Origin: Sphaerotilus mobilis
Lineage (GTDB): Bacteria > Pseudomonadota > Gammaproteobacteria > Burkholderiales > Burkholderiaceae_C
Direction: 5' to 3'
Assembly (NCBI RefSeq): GCF_004216565.1
Contig: NZ_SGWV01000008.1
Location: forward strand, 186,001 to 250,000
DNA length: 64,000 nt
Shown here: one piece after another, positions 30,532-47,974 of the stretch
Numbering within the stretch: the first letter of the stretch is position 1
Layout: each line of letters begins with the position of its first letter
The notes under the pieces: model-generated
What the model was told of the DNA's origin: nothing
Databases searched by the model: none
What the model saw: the letters and a program-made list of their open reading frames with translations, nothing else
Made by a program: the position numbers and the translations under genes

Positions 30532-31983
30532 ATGGTCGCCACCACCTCCACCGCCAACTCCGTGCAGGGTCCCCCTTCGGTCTCGCCCCACACGACCAAC
30601 CGCCGCAGCGCCGCACCGGCCCAGCGCCGGCCGCTGCAGCGTGTCTTGGCGATGTTCCGCCGGACCTTCATCTTGAGCCTGTTCTGGCGCACCTTTCTGC
30701 TGCTGTCCTTGATGCTGGGCGTGGGCATCCTGGGCTGGACCTATGTCCTGCGCTACTTCGAGCTGGAGCCGCGTGCGGTGCAGGCCGCGCAGCAGATCGC
30801 CAGCTTGGTCAACCTGTCGCGCGCTGCGCTGCGCTACACCGATCAGGTCAACCGCGTCGCACTGGTCAAGAACATCGCCGAGCAGGAAGCCGTCAAGTTG
30901 CAGCCGCGTGAACCGGGCGACAAATGGGAGCCCTTCGAGGTCGACCGCTTCACCCGCACCATCGGCGCGCAACTGCGCAGCCGGCTCGGCCCGCAGACGG
31001 TGGTGGCCAGCAGCGTCAATGGCAGCAGCGGGCTGTGGGTCGGCTTCCTGATCGAGACCGACCAGTACTGGCTGCAAGCCGACCCGAACCGGGTCCAGAC
31101 CGCCATCACCGGCATGACCTACTTTCTGGTCATGGGCCTGACCTTTGTGGCCACGCTGATCGTCTCGGCCTACATCGCCGCCAAGATCAACTTGCCGCTG
31201 CGGGAACTCAGCTCGGCCGCCAGCCGCATCCGCGAGGGCGAATACACCTCGCGGCTGGACGAGGACACCGCGACGATGGAGATCCGCGAGGTCAACCGCG
31301 GCTTCAACCGCATGGCCCGCGAGCTGGCCAAGATCGAGGACGACCGCGCCGTCATGCTGGCCGGCATCTCGCATGACCTGCGCACGCCGCTGGCGCGCAT
31401 CCGGCTCGAGACCGAGATGAGCGTGGTCGACGAGGAAGCGCGCCGCAACATGGCCATGGACATCGACCAGCTCGACGCCATCATCGACAAGTTCATGGAC
31501 TACGCCCGGCCGACCGAGGTCAAGCTGGTGCCCATCGTGCTGGCCGTGCTGCTCGACACCGTCTCGCGGCGCGTCTCCAACGACCACCTGAAGATCACCG
31601 CCCGCGTCACCACCGATGTGCGGGTGATGGGAGACGAGACCGACCTTGACCGCGTCTTCGCCAACCTCTTCGAGAACGCCCGCCGCTATGCCCAGTCCGA
31701 GGACGGCATCGCCCGCGTGACGGTCACCTACGCGCGGGCCGGCCAATGGGTGGTCGTGAGCGTGCGCGACGAAGGGCCCGGTGTCAGCCCCGAGACCCTG
31801 GCTCGCCTGACCACGCCCTTCTACCGCGGCGACAAGGCCCGCACCCACACCAGCACCACGGGTGCCGGCCTGGGCCTGGCCATCGTCGAGAAGACCGTCA
31901 CCCGCATGGGCGGCATGCTGGAACTGGCCAACGCGCCGCAAGGCGGCTTTGTGGCCTACGTGAAGTTGCGCCGAGCCGCTTGA
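30532..31983 (+). CDS. envZ: Osmosensor-type histidine kinase EnvZ
   Basis: A 483-residue inner-membrane kinase. There is a membrane helix near residues 50-75 (LFWRTFLLLSLMLGVGILGWTYVL), a periplasmic sensor of about 120 residues, a second helix (MTYFLVMGLTFVATLIVSAYIA), a HAMP domain, H-box GISHDLRTPLARIRLETEM with the phosphorylated His, and the N, G1 and G2 boxes (NLFENARRYA, DEGPGVS, GAGLGLAIVEKTV). The first about 40 codons are low-complexity, so a downstream start is possible. Partner of the upstream OmpR. Confidence 0.92.
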   Translation: MVATTSTANSVQGPPSVSPHTTNRRSAAPAQRRPLQRVLAMFRRTFILSLFWRTFLLLSLMLGVGILGWTYVLRYFELEPRAVQAAQQIASLVNLSRAALRYTDQVNRVALVKNIAEQEAVKLQPREPGDKWEPFEVDRFTRTIGAQLRSRLGPQTVVASSVNGSSGLWVGFLIETDQYWLQADPNRVQTAITGMTYFLVMGLTFVATLIVSAYIAAKINLPLRELSSAASRIREGEYTSRLDEDTATMEIREVNRGFNRMARELAKIEDDRAVMLAGISHDLRTPLARIRLETEMSVVDEEARRNMAMDIDQLDAIIDKFMDYARPTEVKLVPIVLAVLLDTVSRRVSNDHLKITARVTTDVRVMGDETDLDRVFANLFENARRYAQSEDGIARVTVTYARAGQWVVVSVRDEGPGVSPETLARLTTPFYRGDKARTHTSTTGAGLGLAIVEKTVTRMGGMLELANAPQGGFVAYVKLRRAA

Positions 31984-32051
31984 GCGGCGTTCTCGTTGGA
32001 AGGGTGACGGCCCGCATGGCGGCCGACCTGCCGCCCTTGCAGAATCACCCG

Positions 32052-33461
32052 ATGACGACCGAATCTCACCTGTCGAGCCGCCTGAAGGCGCAGCTTGCGA
32101 CGCTCGAAGCCGGCCTGCTCGAACGCGGTGCCGCCACCCGCCTGATGCTGCTCGCCGCGCTGGCCGGCGAACACGTGCTGCTGATCGGCCCGCCCGGCAC
32201 CGCCAAGAGCGAGCTGGCGCGACGGCTGCACGGTGTGATGGCCGTCGGCCGCTACTTCGAGCGCCTGCTGACGCGCTTTTCGACGCCCGAGGAGCTGTTC
32301 GGTCCCCTGTCGCTGAAGGCGCTGGAGGATGACCGCTACGAGCGACTGACCGAGGGCTACCTGCCAACCGCCGGCGTGGCCTTTCTTGACGAGGTGTTCA
32401 AGGCCAACTCGGCCATCCTCAATGCCTTGCTGACCCTGCTCAACGAGCGCGAGTTCGACAACGGTCAGCAGCGCCTGGCGGTGCCGCTGGTCAGCGTCGT
32501 CGGCGCGACCAACGAGGTGCCGACCGAGGAGGCCCTGCTGGCTTTCCACGACCGCTTCCTGCTGCGTGTCGTGGTTGACCCGGTGAGCGATGCCAGCTTC
32601 GGCGCGTTGCTGCGGCTCGATGCCACACGGCCGGCCGCCTGCGACGCCCTGCCCTGGCAGCCGCATGAACTGGCTGCCTTGCGTGCCGCGCGGGAACACA
32701 TTCCCCTGTCCGACACCGTGCTGAACCACCTGGGCGCGCTGCGCCCGCGCCTGCGCGCTTGGGACATCGCCGTGTCGGACCGCCGCTGGCGCCAGCTGGC
32801 CAGCCTGTTGCGCAGCGCCGCACTGACCGAAGGCCGCGAACAGGTCGACCCGCTGGACCTCTGGCTGTTGCCGCACGTGCTGGCCCACCAGCCCGACCAG
32901 GTCGGGCCATTGGCCCAGTGGTTCCTGGCCGAGGTGGTCGAAGCGGCACCGCAGACACCGACCTGGCTGGGCCGCGCGGTCGAGGCTTTCGAGCAGCAGC
33001 TGGATCTGGAGCGCAGCGCTGAGGCGGAGGACATCCCGGACGCTGGCGCGGGCAAGCTCGCGCTCGCCAAGGCCATCGGCGGACAGACCAGCCACGACGG
33101 CATGCTGCGCATCGTCAATGCCGCCCTCGAAGCCCACCAGCGACGGCGCTACAGCAGCGTGCACATCGCGGCTCGCATCACCCAGGTCGAGGAGCTGATC
33201 GGGCGTGTCGACGACCATCTGGCGGTGTTGCGTGTTGGGCTGGCCGACCTGCAAGCGCGTCTGGCGGACCGGATCTGGTGGCCGCCGGAGCTGCTGGACC
33301 GGGTGCTGGGTGAACGTGGCCGCACGATCGCCGCCCTGGCCCAACTTCATGCGCGATTGCTCACGCTGAGGGCTGGTTTTGGCGACCTGCCCGTGGACAC
33401 GCAACTGGCGCAGCCCGCGCCGCCGCCTGTGGCCTGGGACGACCAGGAACGGCGGGCCTGA
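32052..33461 (+). CDS. MoxR-family AAA+ ATPase (RavA-like)
   Basis: A 469-residue ATPase. Walker A GPPGTAKSEL, the RFSTPEELFGPLSL segment typical of the MoxR/RavA family, Walker B VAFLDEVFKANSAILNALLTLLNEREF, sensor 1 GATNEVP, and an arginine-finger region FHDRFLLRVVV. The C-terminal half has a RavA-type helical extension. Starts at ATG 32052; the preceding 100 codons in frame are a shadow of envZ. Paired with the VWA gene 12 bases downstream, as ravA-viaA in enterics, where the pair acts as a chaperone for metalloprotein complexes. Confidence 0.9.
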   Translation: MTTESHLSSRLKAQLATLEAGLLERGAATRLMLLAALAGEHVLLIGPPGTAKSELARRLHGVMAVGRYFERLLTRFSTPEELFGPLSLKALEDDRYERLTEGYLPTAGVAFLDEVFKANSAILNALLTLLNEREFDNGQQRLAVPLVSVVGATNEVPTEEALLAFHDRFLLRVVVDPVSDASFGALLRLDATRPAACDALPWQPHELAALRAAREHIPLSDTVLNHLGALRPRLRAWDIAVSDRRWRQLASLLRSAALTEGREQVDPLDLWLLPHVLAHQPDQVGPLAQWFLAEVVEAAPQTPTWLGRAVEAFEQQLDLERSAEAEDIPDAGAGKLALAKAIGGQTSHDGMLRIVNAALEAHQRRRYSSVHIAARITQVEELIGRVDDHLAVLRVGLADLQARLADRIWWPPELLDRVLGERGRTIAALAQLHARLLTLRAGFGDLPVDTQLAQPAPPPVAWDDQERRA

Positions 33462-33473
33462 CGCGGCCGCCCG

Positions 33474-34940
33474 ATGCGCGCGCTCGACGCACCGTACGCC
33501 CCGCTGGACCTTCAGTCCCGCGAGCTGTGGTTGCCGGCCATCGTCAACTCCGCTGGGCAGACGGCCCGGCGCATCGACCACCTGGCGCCGTGGGTGGCCG
33601 CCCTGGAAGCCGGCCGCCTGCCGCTGCCCGAACATGACTTTGGCGATCCCCACGCGTTGTTGCCGATGCGCTCGGCCATCGCCACGCTGGGCCTGCCGAC
33701 CTTGTGCGTGGGCGTGCCAGCGCTGGTGCTGCAGGTCTTGCGCACTTTGTTCTGGTCGCTGGACCGCATCGTCGACCTGCAACCGGCACTCAGCCGCGAG
33801 GCGGCCATCGCGCGTGTCACCGCCGACTTCGTCGCCGAATGGACCGTGCAGACTCAAGGCTGGCGCGACGAACTGGCGCTGCTGCGGGGGCTGGGCGACC
33901 TGGCGCATCTGCGCTGGGACGAGATCCAGGGCCTGCTGCGTTCGCGCGAATGGCAGGAGGCGCAGCGCCTGAGCGCCCTGCTCGCCCACCTGCAACCGCT
34001 GGTCGAGCTGATCCGCCAGCTTGGCCGCACCGAACACGACCCGGCCGCGCCGCCGGCCGACACGACCGACGCGGATCCAACGACGCTGCGGCTGGCCATG
34101 CGGACCCGCGAAACCTTGTTGCCCGGGGCGCCAGGCGAGCTGACGGGCATACACCGGTCAGGTCGGTTGGATCGCCTGCTGGGCAGCGAGGCCGCGCAGA
34201 TCCGCCATCGGGTGCTACACCGGCTGTGGCGGGCCCGTCTGGCCGAGGCCAGCCTGTTGACCTATGACAGCCAGGGCGTGCTGCACGAACGCGTGGTCGA
34301 CCCGACCGCACACCAGCCTGAGGCGGCGCGCACGCTGCGCGCGCCGCGCCAGCGTGGGCCGATCATCTTGTGCGTCGACACCTCCGGCTCGATGCAGGGC
34401 GCGCCCGAGAAGATCGCCAAGGCCGTCGTGCTCGAAGCCCTGCGCACGGCGCAGCGAGAACAGCGCGGCTGCTTGCTGATCGCGTTCGGCGGCCAGGGCG
34501 AGATGGTCACGCGCGAGCTGCAGGCTGGTCGGGCCGGGCTGGACGCGATGCTCGAACTGATCGGCATGGGCTTCGACGGCGGCACCGACGTGCAGACCCC
34601 GATCGAACACGCCATCGACCGGGTGCACCAGGCCCGCTGGCGCAGCGCTGACCTGCTGATCGTCAGCGACGGCGAGTTCGGCTGTGTGCCGGCCACGCTG
34701 GAACGGCTGGACCAGGCTCGCGCAGAACTGGGCCTGCGGGTCCAGGGCATCCTGATCGGCGACCGCGAAACCATGGGCCTGCTGGAAACCTGCGACGCCA
34801 TCCACTGGCTGCGTGACTGGCGCCGCTTCGAGTCCAGCCAGCCGCTGCGAGAGGCGACCGTGCCGGTGCACACCGCGAGCCTGACCGCCCTTTACTTCCC
34901 GAACGCCCTGAGCGCCCGGGCCGCTCGAAAGAAGTCCTGA
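33474..34940 (+). CDS. VWA-domain protein, partner of MoxR ATPase (ViaA-like)
   Basis: A 488-residue cytoplasmic protein. The N-terminal about 300 residues are helical; the C-terminus is a von Willebrand A domain with MIDAS motif DTSGSMQG, then FDGGTDVQTPI and VSDGEFG supplying the remaining metal ligands. Immediately downstream of the AAA+ gene. Together they likely form a metal-dependent chaperone system; in E. coli RavA-ViaA affects respiratory complexes and aminoglycoside sensitivity. The role here is inferred from the family. Confidence 0.88.
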   Translation: MRALDAPYAPLDLQSRELWLPAIVNSAGQTARRIDHLAPWVAALEAGRLPLPEHDFGDPHALLPMRSAIATLGLPTLCVGVPALVLQVLRTLFWSLDRIVDLQPALSREAAIARVTADFVAEWTVQTQGWRDELALLRGLGDLAHLRWDEIQGLLRSREWQEAQRLSALLAHLQPLVELIRQLGRTEHDPAAPPADTTDADPTTLRLAMRTRETLLPGAPGELTGIHRSGRLDRLLGSEAAQIRHRVLHRLWRARLAEASLLTYDSQGVLHERVVDPTAHQPEAARTLRAPRQRGPIILCVDTSGSMQGAPEKIAKAVVLEALRTAQREQRGCLLIAFGGQGEMVTRELQAGRAGLDAMLELIGMGFDGGTDVQTPIEHAIDRVHQARWRSADLLIVSDGEFGCVPATLERLDQARAELGLRVQGILIGDRETMGLLETCDAIHWLRDWRRFESSQPLREATVPVHTASLTALYFPNALSARAARKKS

Positions 34941-34965
34941 AGCATCTCTTGGGCAGCCGTTGGTC

Positions 34966-37482
<2,517 letters not shown>

Positions 37483-37547
37483 CCCGGTCTTTCGGTCTTC
37501 TCAGGTCTTGCGTTGTTCTGTGTCGTGGGGACGGGCGCTGACGCGGG

Positions 37548-39014
37548 TCAGTAGCCCAGGCCCCGGTAAAGCGCCATGTAGCGCTGCGCCGCCTCGGTCC
37601 AGCCAAAGCGCTGCGCCATGGCGCGCTGCTGGACGCGACGCCAGTCGGCCGAGCGGCGGTGCAGCGCCTGGGCCCGGTCGGTGGCGGCGGTCAGGCCGGC
37701 GACGCTGAAGTCGTCGAAGACGAAGCCGGTGGCGTCGACGTCGAGCGTCTCCAGCCGCGCGTCGGCCACCGTGTCGGCCAGGCCGCCAACCCGGCGCACG
37801 ACCGGCAGCGTGCCGTAGCGCAGGCCGTAGAGCTGGGTCAGACCACAGGGCTCGTAGCGCGATGGCACGAGGATCAGGTCGGAGCCGGCGATCAGCCGGT
37901 GCGCGAAGGACTCGTCGTAGCCGATGCGCACGGCCACCGACTGCGGCGCACGGGCGGCCCATTCGCGGAAGGCGGCCTCCATGCTGGCGTCACCGCTGCC
38001 CAGCAGGCCCAGCTGCGCGCCACGTCCGACCCAGTGCTCGATGGCTTGCAGCACCAGGTGCAGGCCCTTCTGTTCGGTCAAGCGGCTGACCACGCACAGC
38101 AGCGGCGCATCAGGCGTCACCGCCAGACCCAGCTCATGCTGCAGCTCGGCCTTGCAGCGGGCCTTTCCGGCCAGCCTGCCGGCGCCGAAATGGGACGGGA
38201 TCAAGGCATCGCTGGCCGGATTCCAGACCGCGTCGTCGACACCGTTGAGGATGCCGCTGAGCGTGTTGGCACGCGAGCGCAGCAGGCCGTCCAGCCCGCA
38301 GCCCTGCTCGGCACCCTGGATCTCCTGCGCATAGGTCGGGCTGACGGTGGTCAGGCGCTCCGAGAAGAACAGGCCGCCCTTCATGAAGCTGATCTGGCTG
38401 TGGAACTCCAGCCCGTTGACGCCGTAGAAGTCCCAGGGCAGGCCCAGGTCGGCATAGTGGTGCGCACCGAAGAAGCCCTGGTAGGCGAGGTTGTGCACCG
38501 TGTAGACCGTGCCGGCGAGGCGCCGCCCCTGTTCACGGCCCATCGCCGCGAGGTAGGGCGCCGCCAGTGCCGCATGCCAGTCGTGTGCGTGCACGATCTC
38601 GGCCGACCAGGACATGTCCGCGCCGTCGGCCAGCTTTGCCGCCGTCCAGCCCAGCAGCGCGAAGCGCAGGTGGTTGTCACCCCAGGGCGTGCCACGCGCA
38701 TCCTGATAGGGCCCGCCGTCGCGGTGGTAGTAGCCCGGCGCGTCGATCACGTAGGCGGTGACGCCGCCGCAGGCCGGCAGGATGCCGCGCTGCAGCCGGA
38801 TCGCCTGCCCGAGGCCAATGGCGCCGGGCGGGCTCAGCGGGCCCAGGTCGACGACATCGGCGAGTCCGGCCTGGATCTGCGGGAAGCCCGGCAGCAGGAC
38901 ACGCACGTCGCCGCCCTGCCCGGCCAACGCCGCCGGCAGCGCGCCGGCCACGTCGGCCAGGCCGCCGGTCTTGAGCAGCGGGAAGATCTCGGCACAGCTC
39001 TGCAGGATGCGCAT
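37548..39014 (-). CDS. glgA: Glycogen synthase (ADP-glucose)
   Basis: A 488-residue GT5 glycosyltransferase elongating glycogen from ADP-glucose. It has the N-terminal KTGGLADVAGALPAAL (ADP-glucose site), HAHDWHAALAAPYL, the FMKGGLFFSERLTTVSPTYA block, and the C-terminal catalytic EPCGLTQLYGLRYGTLPVVRRVGGLADTV. ATG 39014 is chosen since GlgA starts directly at MRILQSCAEIFPLL. Between glgC and glgP. Confidence 0.96.
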   Translation of the reverse strand: MRILQSCAEIFPLLKTGGLADVAGALPAALAGQGGDVRVLLPGFPQIQAGLADVVDLGPLSPPGAIGLGQAIRLQRGILPACGGVTAYVIDAPGYYHRDGGPYQDARGTPWGDNHLRFALLGWTAAKLADGADMSWSAEIVHAHDWHAALAAPYLAAMGREQGRRLAGTVYTVHNLAYQGFFGAHHYADLGLPWDFYGVNGLEFHSQISFMKGGLFFSERLTTVSPTYAQEIQGAEQGCGLDGLLRSRANTLSGILNGVDDAVWNPASDALIPSHFGAGRLAGKARCKAELQHELGLAVTPDAPLLCVVSRLTEQKGLHLVLQAIEHWVGRGAQLGLLGSGDASMEAAFREWAARAPQSVAVRIGYDESFAHRLIAGSDLILVPSRYEPCGLTQLYGLRYGTLPVVRRVGGLADTVADARLETLDVDATGFVFDDFSVAGLTAATDRAQALHRRSADWRRVQQRAMAQRFGWTEAAQRYMALYRGLGY

Positions 39015-39028
39015 GGTCGGTGCCGTTC

Positions 39029-40297
<1,269 letters not shown>

Positions 40298-40415
40298 GTT
40301 GTCTCCGGTTGAGTAGGTCTGTTCTGGGATAGGACTCGCCCGGCACGGGGCCGGACATTGCAAGGCGCAGGCCAGGTGGCGGCCTTGAGGCTCGGGATAT
40401 CGGTCGGTCTGGGGT

Positions 40416-44402
<3,987 letters not shown>

Positions 44403-44481
44403 CTTGCCATGTAACCCCGCTGTACCCCATAGACCTCAGCCCAGGCTTACCCCGAAACCGAGGCCCTGGGACGGGCCGGAT

Positions 44482-46740
44482 TCAGGCCTTGACGCAGTCG
44501 ACGTAATAGCGCCGCTTGCCATTGCCCAGGTCTTCCTCGACCAGGCCATGGACGTCGGTGTGGAAGCCGGGGAAGCGGTCATTGAACTGGCGCGTGAAGC
44601 GCAGGTAGTCGCAGATCTTCTTGTTGAAGCGCTCGCCCGGGATCAGCAGCGGGATGCCCGGCGGGTAAGGCGTCAGCAGCGACGTGGTGATGCGGCCTTC
44701 GAGGGCGTCGATCTCGACCCGTTCGGTCTTGCGGTGGGCGATGTGCGCATAGGCCTCGCTGGGCTTCATCGCTGGCTGCAGGTCCGACAGGTACATCTCG
44801 GTGGTCAGCCGGGCGATGTCGCCTTCGGCATAGGTCTCGTGGATCGCTTGGCAGAGGTCGCGCAGCCCCATGCGCTCGTACATCGGGAACTGGGCCGCGA
44901 ACTCCGGCAGGATGCGCCAGAGCGGCTGGTTGCGGTCGTAGTCGTCCTTGAACTGCTGCAGCGCGGTCAGCAGCGTGTTCCAGCGGCCCTTGGTGATGCC
45001 GATGGTGAACATGATGAAGAAGCTGTAGAGGCCGGTCTTCTCGACCACCACGCCATGCTCGGCCAGGAACTTGGTGACGATGGACGCCGGGATGCCGGTC
45101 TTGGCGAACTCGCCCTGCATGTTCAGTCCGGGCGTGATGATGGTCGACTTGATCGGGTCGAGCATGTTGAAGCCCGGGGCCAGGTCGCCGAAGCCGTGCC
45201 ATTGCTCGTTGGCCTGCAGGACCCAGCCGTCGGCCCGGCCGATGCCGTCCTCGGCCAGGCGCTCGGGTCCCCAGACCTTGAACCACCAGTCGTGGCCGAA
45301 CTCGTCCTCGACCTTGCGCATGGCGCGCCGGAAGTCCAGCGCTTCCTTGATGCTTTCCTCGACCAGCGCGGTGCCGCCGGGCGGCTCCATCATCGCGGCG
45401 GCGACATCGCAGCTGGCGATGATGGCGTACTGCGGGCTGGTGCTGCTGTGCATCAGGTAGGCCTCGTTGAAGAGGTGGCGATCGAGCTTCTGCTCTTGCG
45501 CATCCTGCACCAGCACCTGCGAGGCCTGGCTCAGGCCGGCCAGCAGCTTGTGGGTCGACTGGGTCGCATAGACCATCGCCTGCTTCGGGCGCGGCCGGCC
45601 CTTGCCCATGGCGTGGTAGGTGCCGTAGAACTTGTGGAAGGCCGCGTGCGGCAGCCAGGCCTCGTCGAAGTGCAGCGTGTCGATCCAGCCGTCGACCATG
45701 CCTTTGATGGTCTCGGTGTTGTAGAGCACGCCGTCGTAGGTGCTCTGCGTCAGGGTCATGATGCGCGGCTTGATCTGCGTGGTATCGACGCCGGCCAGCA
45801 GCGGGTTGGCGGCGATCTTGCGCTCGATGACCTCGCGGGTGAACTCGCTCTTCGGGATCGGTCCGATGATCCCGTAATGGTTGCGCGTGGGCGTCATGAA
45901 CACGGGGATGGCGCCGGTCATGATGATCGAGTGCAGGATGGACTTGTGACAGTTGCGGTCCACCACCACCACGTCGCCCGGGGCCACCGTGTGGTGCCAG
46001 ACCATCTTGTTGGACGTGCTGGTGCCGTTGGTGACGAAGAAGCAGTGGTCGGCGTTGAAGATGCGCGCCGCGTTGCGCTCGCTCTGCGCCACCGGGCCGG
46101 TGTGATCGAGCAACTGGCCGAGTTCCTCGACCGCGTTGCAGACGTCCGCGCGCAGCATGTTCTCGCCGAAGAACTGGTGGAACATCTGGCCGACCGGGCT
46201 CTTCAGGAAAGCGACGCCGCCGGAGTGGCCGGGGCAGTGCCAGCTGTAGGAGCCATCCTGGGCATAGTCCATCAGCTGCTTGAAGAAGGGCGGCGCCAAG
46301 CCGTCGAGGTAGCTCTTGGCCTCGCGGATGATGTGCCGGGCGACGAACTCCGGCGTGTCCTCGAACATGTGGATGAAGCCGTGCAGCTCGCGCAGGATGT
46401 CGTTCGGGATGTGCTGGCTGGTGCGCGTCTCGCCGTAGATGTAGATCGGGATGTCGACGTTGCGGAAGCGGATTTCTTCGATGAACTTTCGCAGGTTCAG
46501 CACCGCCGGGTCCAGCTCGGGGCCGGGCGTGAACTCCTCATCGTCGATCGACAGGATGAAGGCACTGGCGCGGCTTTGCTGTTGCGCGAACTGGCTCAGG
46601 TCGCCGTAGCTGGTGGCGCCCAGCACCTCGAAGCCTTCCTTCTCGATGGCCTGGGCCAGCGCCCGGATGCCCAGGCCCGAGGTGTTCTCGCTGCGGTAGT
46701 CCTCGTCGATGATGACGATGGGGAAGTGGAAGCGCTGCAT
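44482..46740 (-). CDS. Arginine/lysine/ornithine decarboxylase
   Basis: A 752-residue PLP enzyme with a wing receiver-like N-terminus (IVIIDEDYRSENTSGLGIRALAQAIEKEGF), the PLP-binding Lys in THKLLA (ATQSTHKLLAGLSQASQV), YSWHCPGHSGGVAFLKSPVG, FVTNGTSTSNKMVWHHTV and DRNCHKSILH. It belongs to the fold-type I AdiA/LdcC/SpeC family; substrate choice (arginine versus lysine) cannot be read with certainty. It has acid-resistance or polyamine-supply roles in relatives. ATG 46740 removes a 51-codon shadow extension. Confidence 0.9.
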   Translation of the reverse strand: MQRFHFPIVIIDEDYRSENTSGLGIRALAQAIEKEGFEVLGATSYGDLSQFAQQQSRASAFILSIDDEEFTPGPELDPAVLNLRKFIEEIRFRNVDIPIYIYGETRTSQHIPNDILRELHGFIHMFEDTPEFVARHIIREAKSYLDGLAPPFFKQLMDYAQDGSYSWHCPGHSGGVAFLKSPVGQMFHQFFGENMLRADVCNAVEELGQLLDHTGPVAQSERNAARIFNADHCFFVTNGTSTSNKMVWHHTVAPGDVVVVDRNCHKSILHSIIMTGAIPVFMTPTRNHYGIIGPIPKSEFTREVIERKIAANPLLAGVDTTQIKPRIMTLTQSTYDGVLYNTETIKGMVDGWIDTLHFDEAWLPHAAFHKFYGTYHAMGKGRPRPKQAMVYATQSTHKLLAGLSQASQVLVQDAQEQKLDRHLFNEAYLMHSSTSPQYAIIASCDVAAAMMEPPGGTALVEESIKEALDFRRAMRKVEDEFGHDWWFKVWGPERLAEDGIGRADGWVLQANEQWHGFGDLAPGFNMLDPIKSTIITPGLNMQGEFAKTGIPASIVTKFLAEHGVVVEKTGLYSFFIMFTIGITKGRWNTLLTALQQFKDDYDRNQPLWRILPEFAAQFPMYERMGLRDLCQAIHETYAEGDIARLTTEMYLSDLQPAMKPSEAYAHIAHRKTERVEIDALEGRITTSLLTPYPPGIPLLIPGERFNKKICDYLRFTRQFNDRFPGFHTDVHGLVEEDLGNGKRRYYVDCVKA

Positions 46741-46917
46741 GGCGGACTCCTGGGGCACGGCACGGATCGGGGAAGGCGGGACCATCGGCCGCCACCGACG
46801 TTTTCCAAGATGGAGCCCGGGCGGCCAAAAACGAAGGCGCGAGTGTAGGGCCGAGCTTGCGGGTTTTCCTTGACGTTGGCGTGACGCCGTCACCCCTCGC
46901 CAGCGGTGCGCAAAGGC

Positions 46918-47454
46918 TCAATCGTCCGAGGCGGGATCGAGGCCCGGGAACAGGATGTCGGTGTAGCCAAAGCGCGTGAAGTCGCGCACCCGCATCGGGT
47001 AGAGCGTGCCGATCAGGTGGTCGCATTCATGCTGGACCACGCGGGCGTGGAAGCCCTCGGCCTCGCGCTCGATGGGCGTGCCGCGCTCGTCGAAGCCGGC
47101 ATAGCGGATGCGGCGCGCACGCGGCACGATGCCGCGCAGGCCGGGCACGGACAGGCAGCCCTCCCAGCCCTCTTCCTCGCTGGCATCGAGCACGTCGATG
47201 CGCGGGTTGACCAGCACCGTCTGTGGCACCGGCGGGGCGTCGGGGTAACGCTCGTTGCGCTCGAAGCCAAAGATCACCACCGCCAGGTCAACGCCAATCT
47301 GCGGCGCCGCAATGCCGGCGCCGTTGGCGGCCGCCATGGTTTCGCGCAGGTCGGCGATCAGCGCATGCAGCGCGGGGGTGTCGAAGGCTTCGACAGGGCG
47401 GGCGATGCGCAGCAGGCGCGCATCACCCATCTTCAGGATCGGACGGACGGGCAT
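46918..47454 (-). CDS. def: Peptide deformylase
   Basis: A 178-residue metallohydrolase removing the N-formyl group from new proteins. The three family motifs are intact: [24 protein letters not shown] (metal Cys) and QHECDHLIG (metal His pair and catalytic Glu). It ends with [17 protein letters not shown], a Burkholderiales-like tail. Stands alone here rather than next to fmt, so it may be a second copy in the genome. Confidence 0.94.
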   Translation of the reverse strand: MPVRPILKMGDARLLRIARPVEAFDTPALHALIADLRETMAAANGAGIAAPQIGVDLAVVIFGFERNERYPDAPPVPQTVLVNPRIDVLDASEEEGWEGCLSVPGLRGIVPRARRIRYAGFDERGTPIEREAEGFHARVVQHECDHLIGTLYPMRVRDFTRFGYTDILFPGLDPASDD

Positions 47455-47515
47455 GGACGGACGGGAGCCGGAAGGTCAGGCGCCGCAGCGCCCGGAACGC
47501 CGGCTCTCGGCCGGC

Positions 47516-47749
47516 TCACTCGCCCAGGCCGTCGTCGAAGTCGGCGCCGGGCTCGGACGGATCTTCGTCGATGTCGTGGTCCCAGGCCTCGAGGTCGCTG
47601 AGCTTGTGCGGGATCAGCGGCTTGTCCAGCGGCCGGCAGACGTGGCGGGCGAGGCCTTGCAGGCGCTCCGAACGTTCCATCGCCTGCAGGACGACCTGCG
47701 GGTTCATCATCAGCGTGAAGGCATCGACGCGAAGGTTCTGGGCTTTCAT
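47516..47749 (-). CDS. Small acidic-tailed protein, 77 aa, unknown
   Basis: Starts MKAQNLRVDAFTLMMNPQVVLQAMERSERL, has a central CRPLDKPLIPHKLS and a strongly acidic C-terminus (DIDEDPSEPGADFDDGLGE). It has the look of a conserved small cytoplasmic protein but no domain is recognised. A GGAGTGC ribosome site precedes the ATG. Same strand as def, 61 bases upstream of it. Confidence 0.65.
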   Translation of the reverse strand: MKAQNLRVDAFTLMMNPQVVLQAMERSERLQGLARHVCRPLDKPLIPHKLSDLEAWDHDIDEDPSEPGADFDDGLGE

Positions 47750-47854
47750 GGCGCACTCCTGACGGGTTCTGCGACAGGCCCCGAATCCCGGAGCCGATGA
47801 CTGAACTCTAGGAGTCGAGCCGTCGCCGCGTCAGTGGTCCAAATGCGAAAAGCC

Positions 47855-47875
47855 GTGTCAGAAAATGTCTGACAC
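47855..47875. promoter_or_regulatory. Palindromic operator candidate upstream of the 77-aa gene
   Basis: GTGTCAG and CTGACAC flank a 7-nt AT-rich centre. A further inverted repeat, GACTTCA/TGAAGTC (47899-47921), lies 24 bases to the right. Both are in the AT-richer gap between tatD and the 77-aa gene, about 106-170 bases upstream of the latter. They fit dimeric-regulator binding sites. Confidence 0.4.
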
Positions 47876-47931
47876 GCTGTCAGCGCGGCCCAATGGGCGA
47901 CTTCAAGTGACACATGAAGTCTTCTAAAACT

Positions 47932-47967
47932 CTTTCAATGACAAGGACTTGCTGGCGTCATTGAAAG
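47932..47967 (-). terminator. tatD terminator
   Basis: A perfect 11-bp inverted repeat CTTTCAATGAC/GTCATTGAAAG with a 14-nt loop begins 8 bases past the tatD stop on the minus strand and is followed by AGTTTTAG. A moderate terminator signal; the long loop and short T run are atypical. Confidence 0.6.
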
Positions 47968-47974
47968 TCGTTTC

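Noticed and set aside
30412..32367. 651-codon minus-strand frame opposite envZ
   Set aside because: Shadow of envZ, whose H, N and G boxes are plain on the plus strand.
31956..34154. 732-codon minus-strand frame opposite the MoxR/VWA genes
   Set aside because: Low-complexity Gln/Arg/Gly composition and no domains; the plus strand has Walker and MIDAS motifs.
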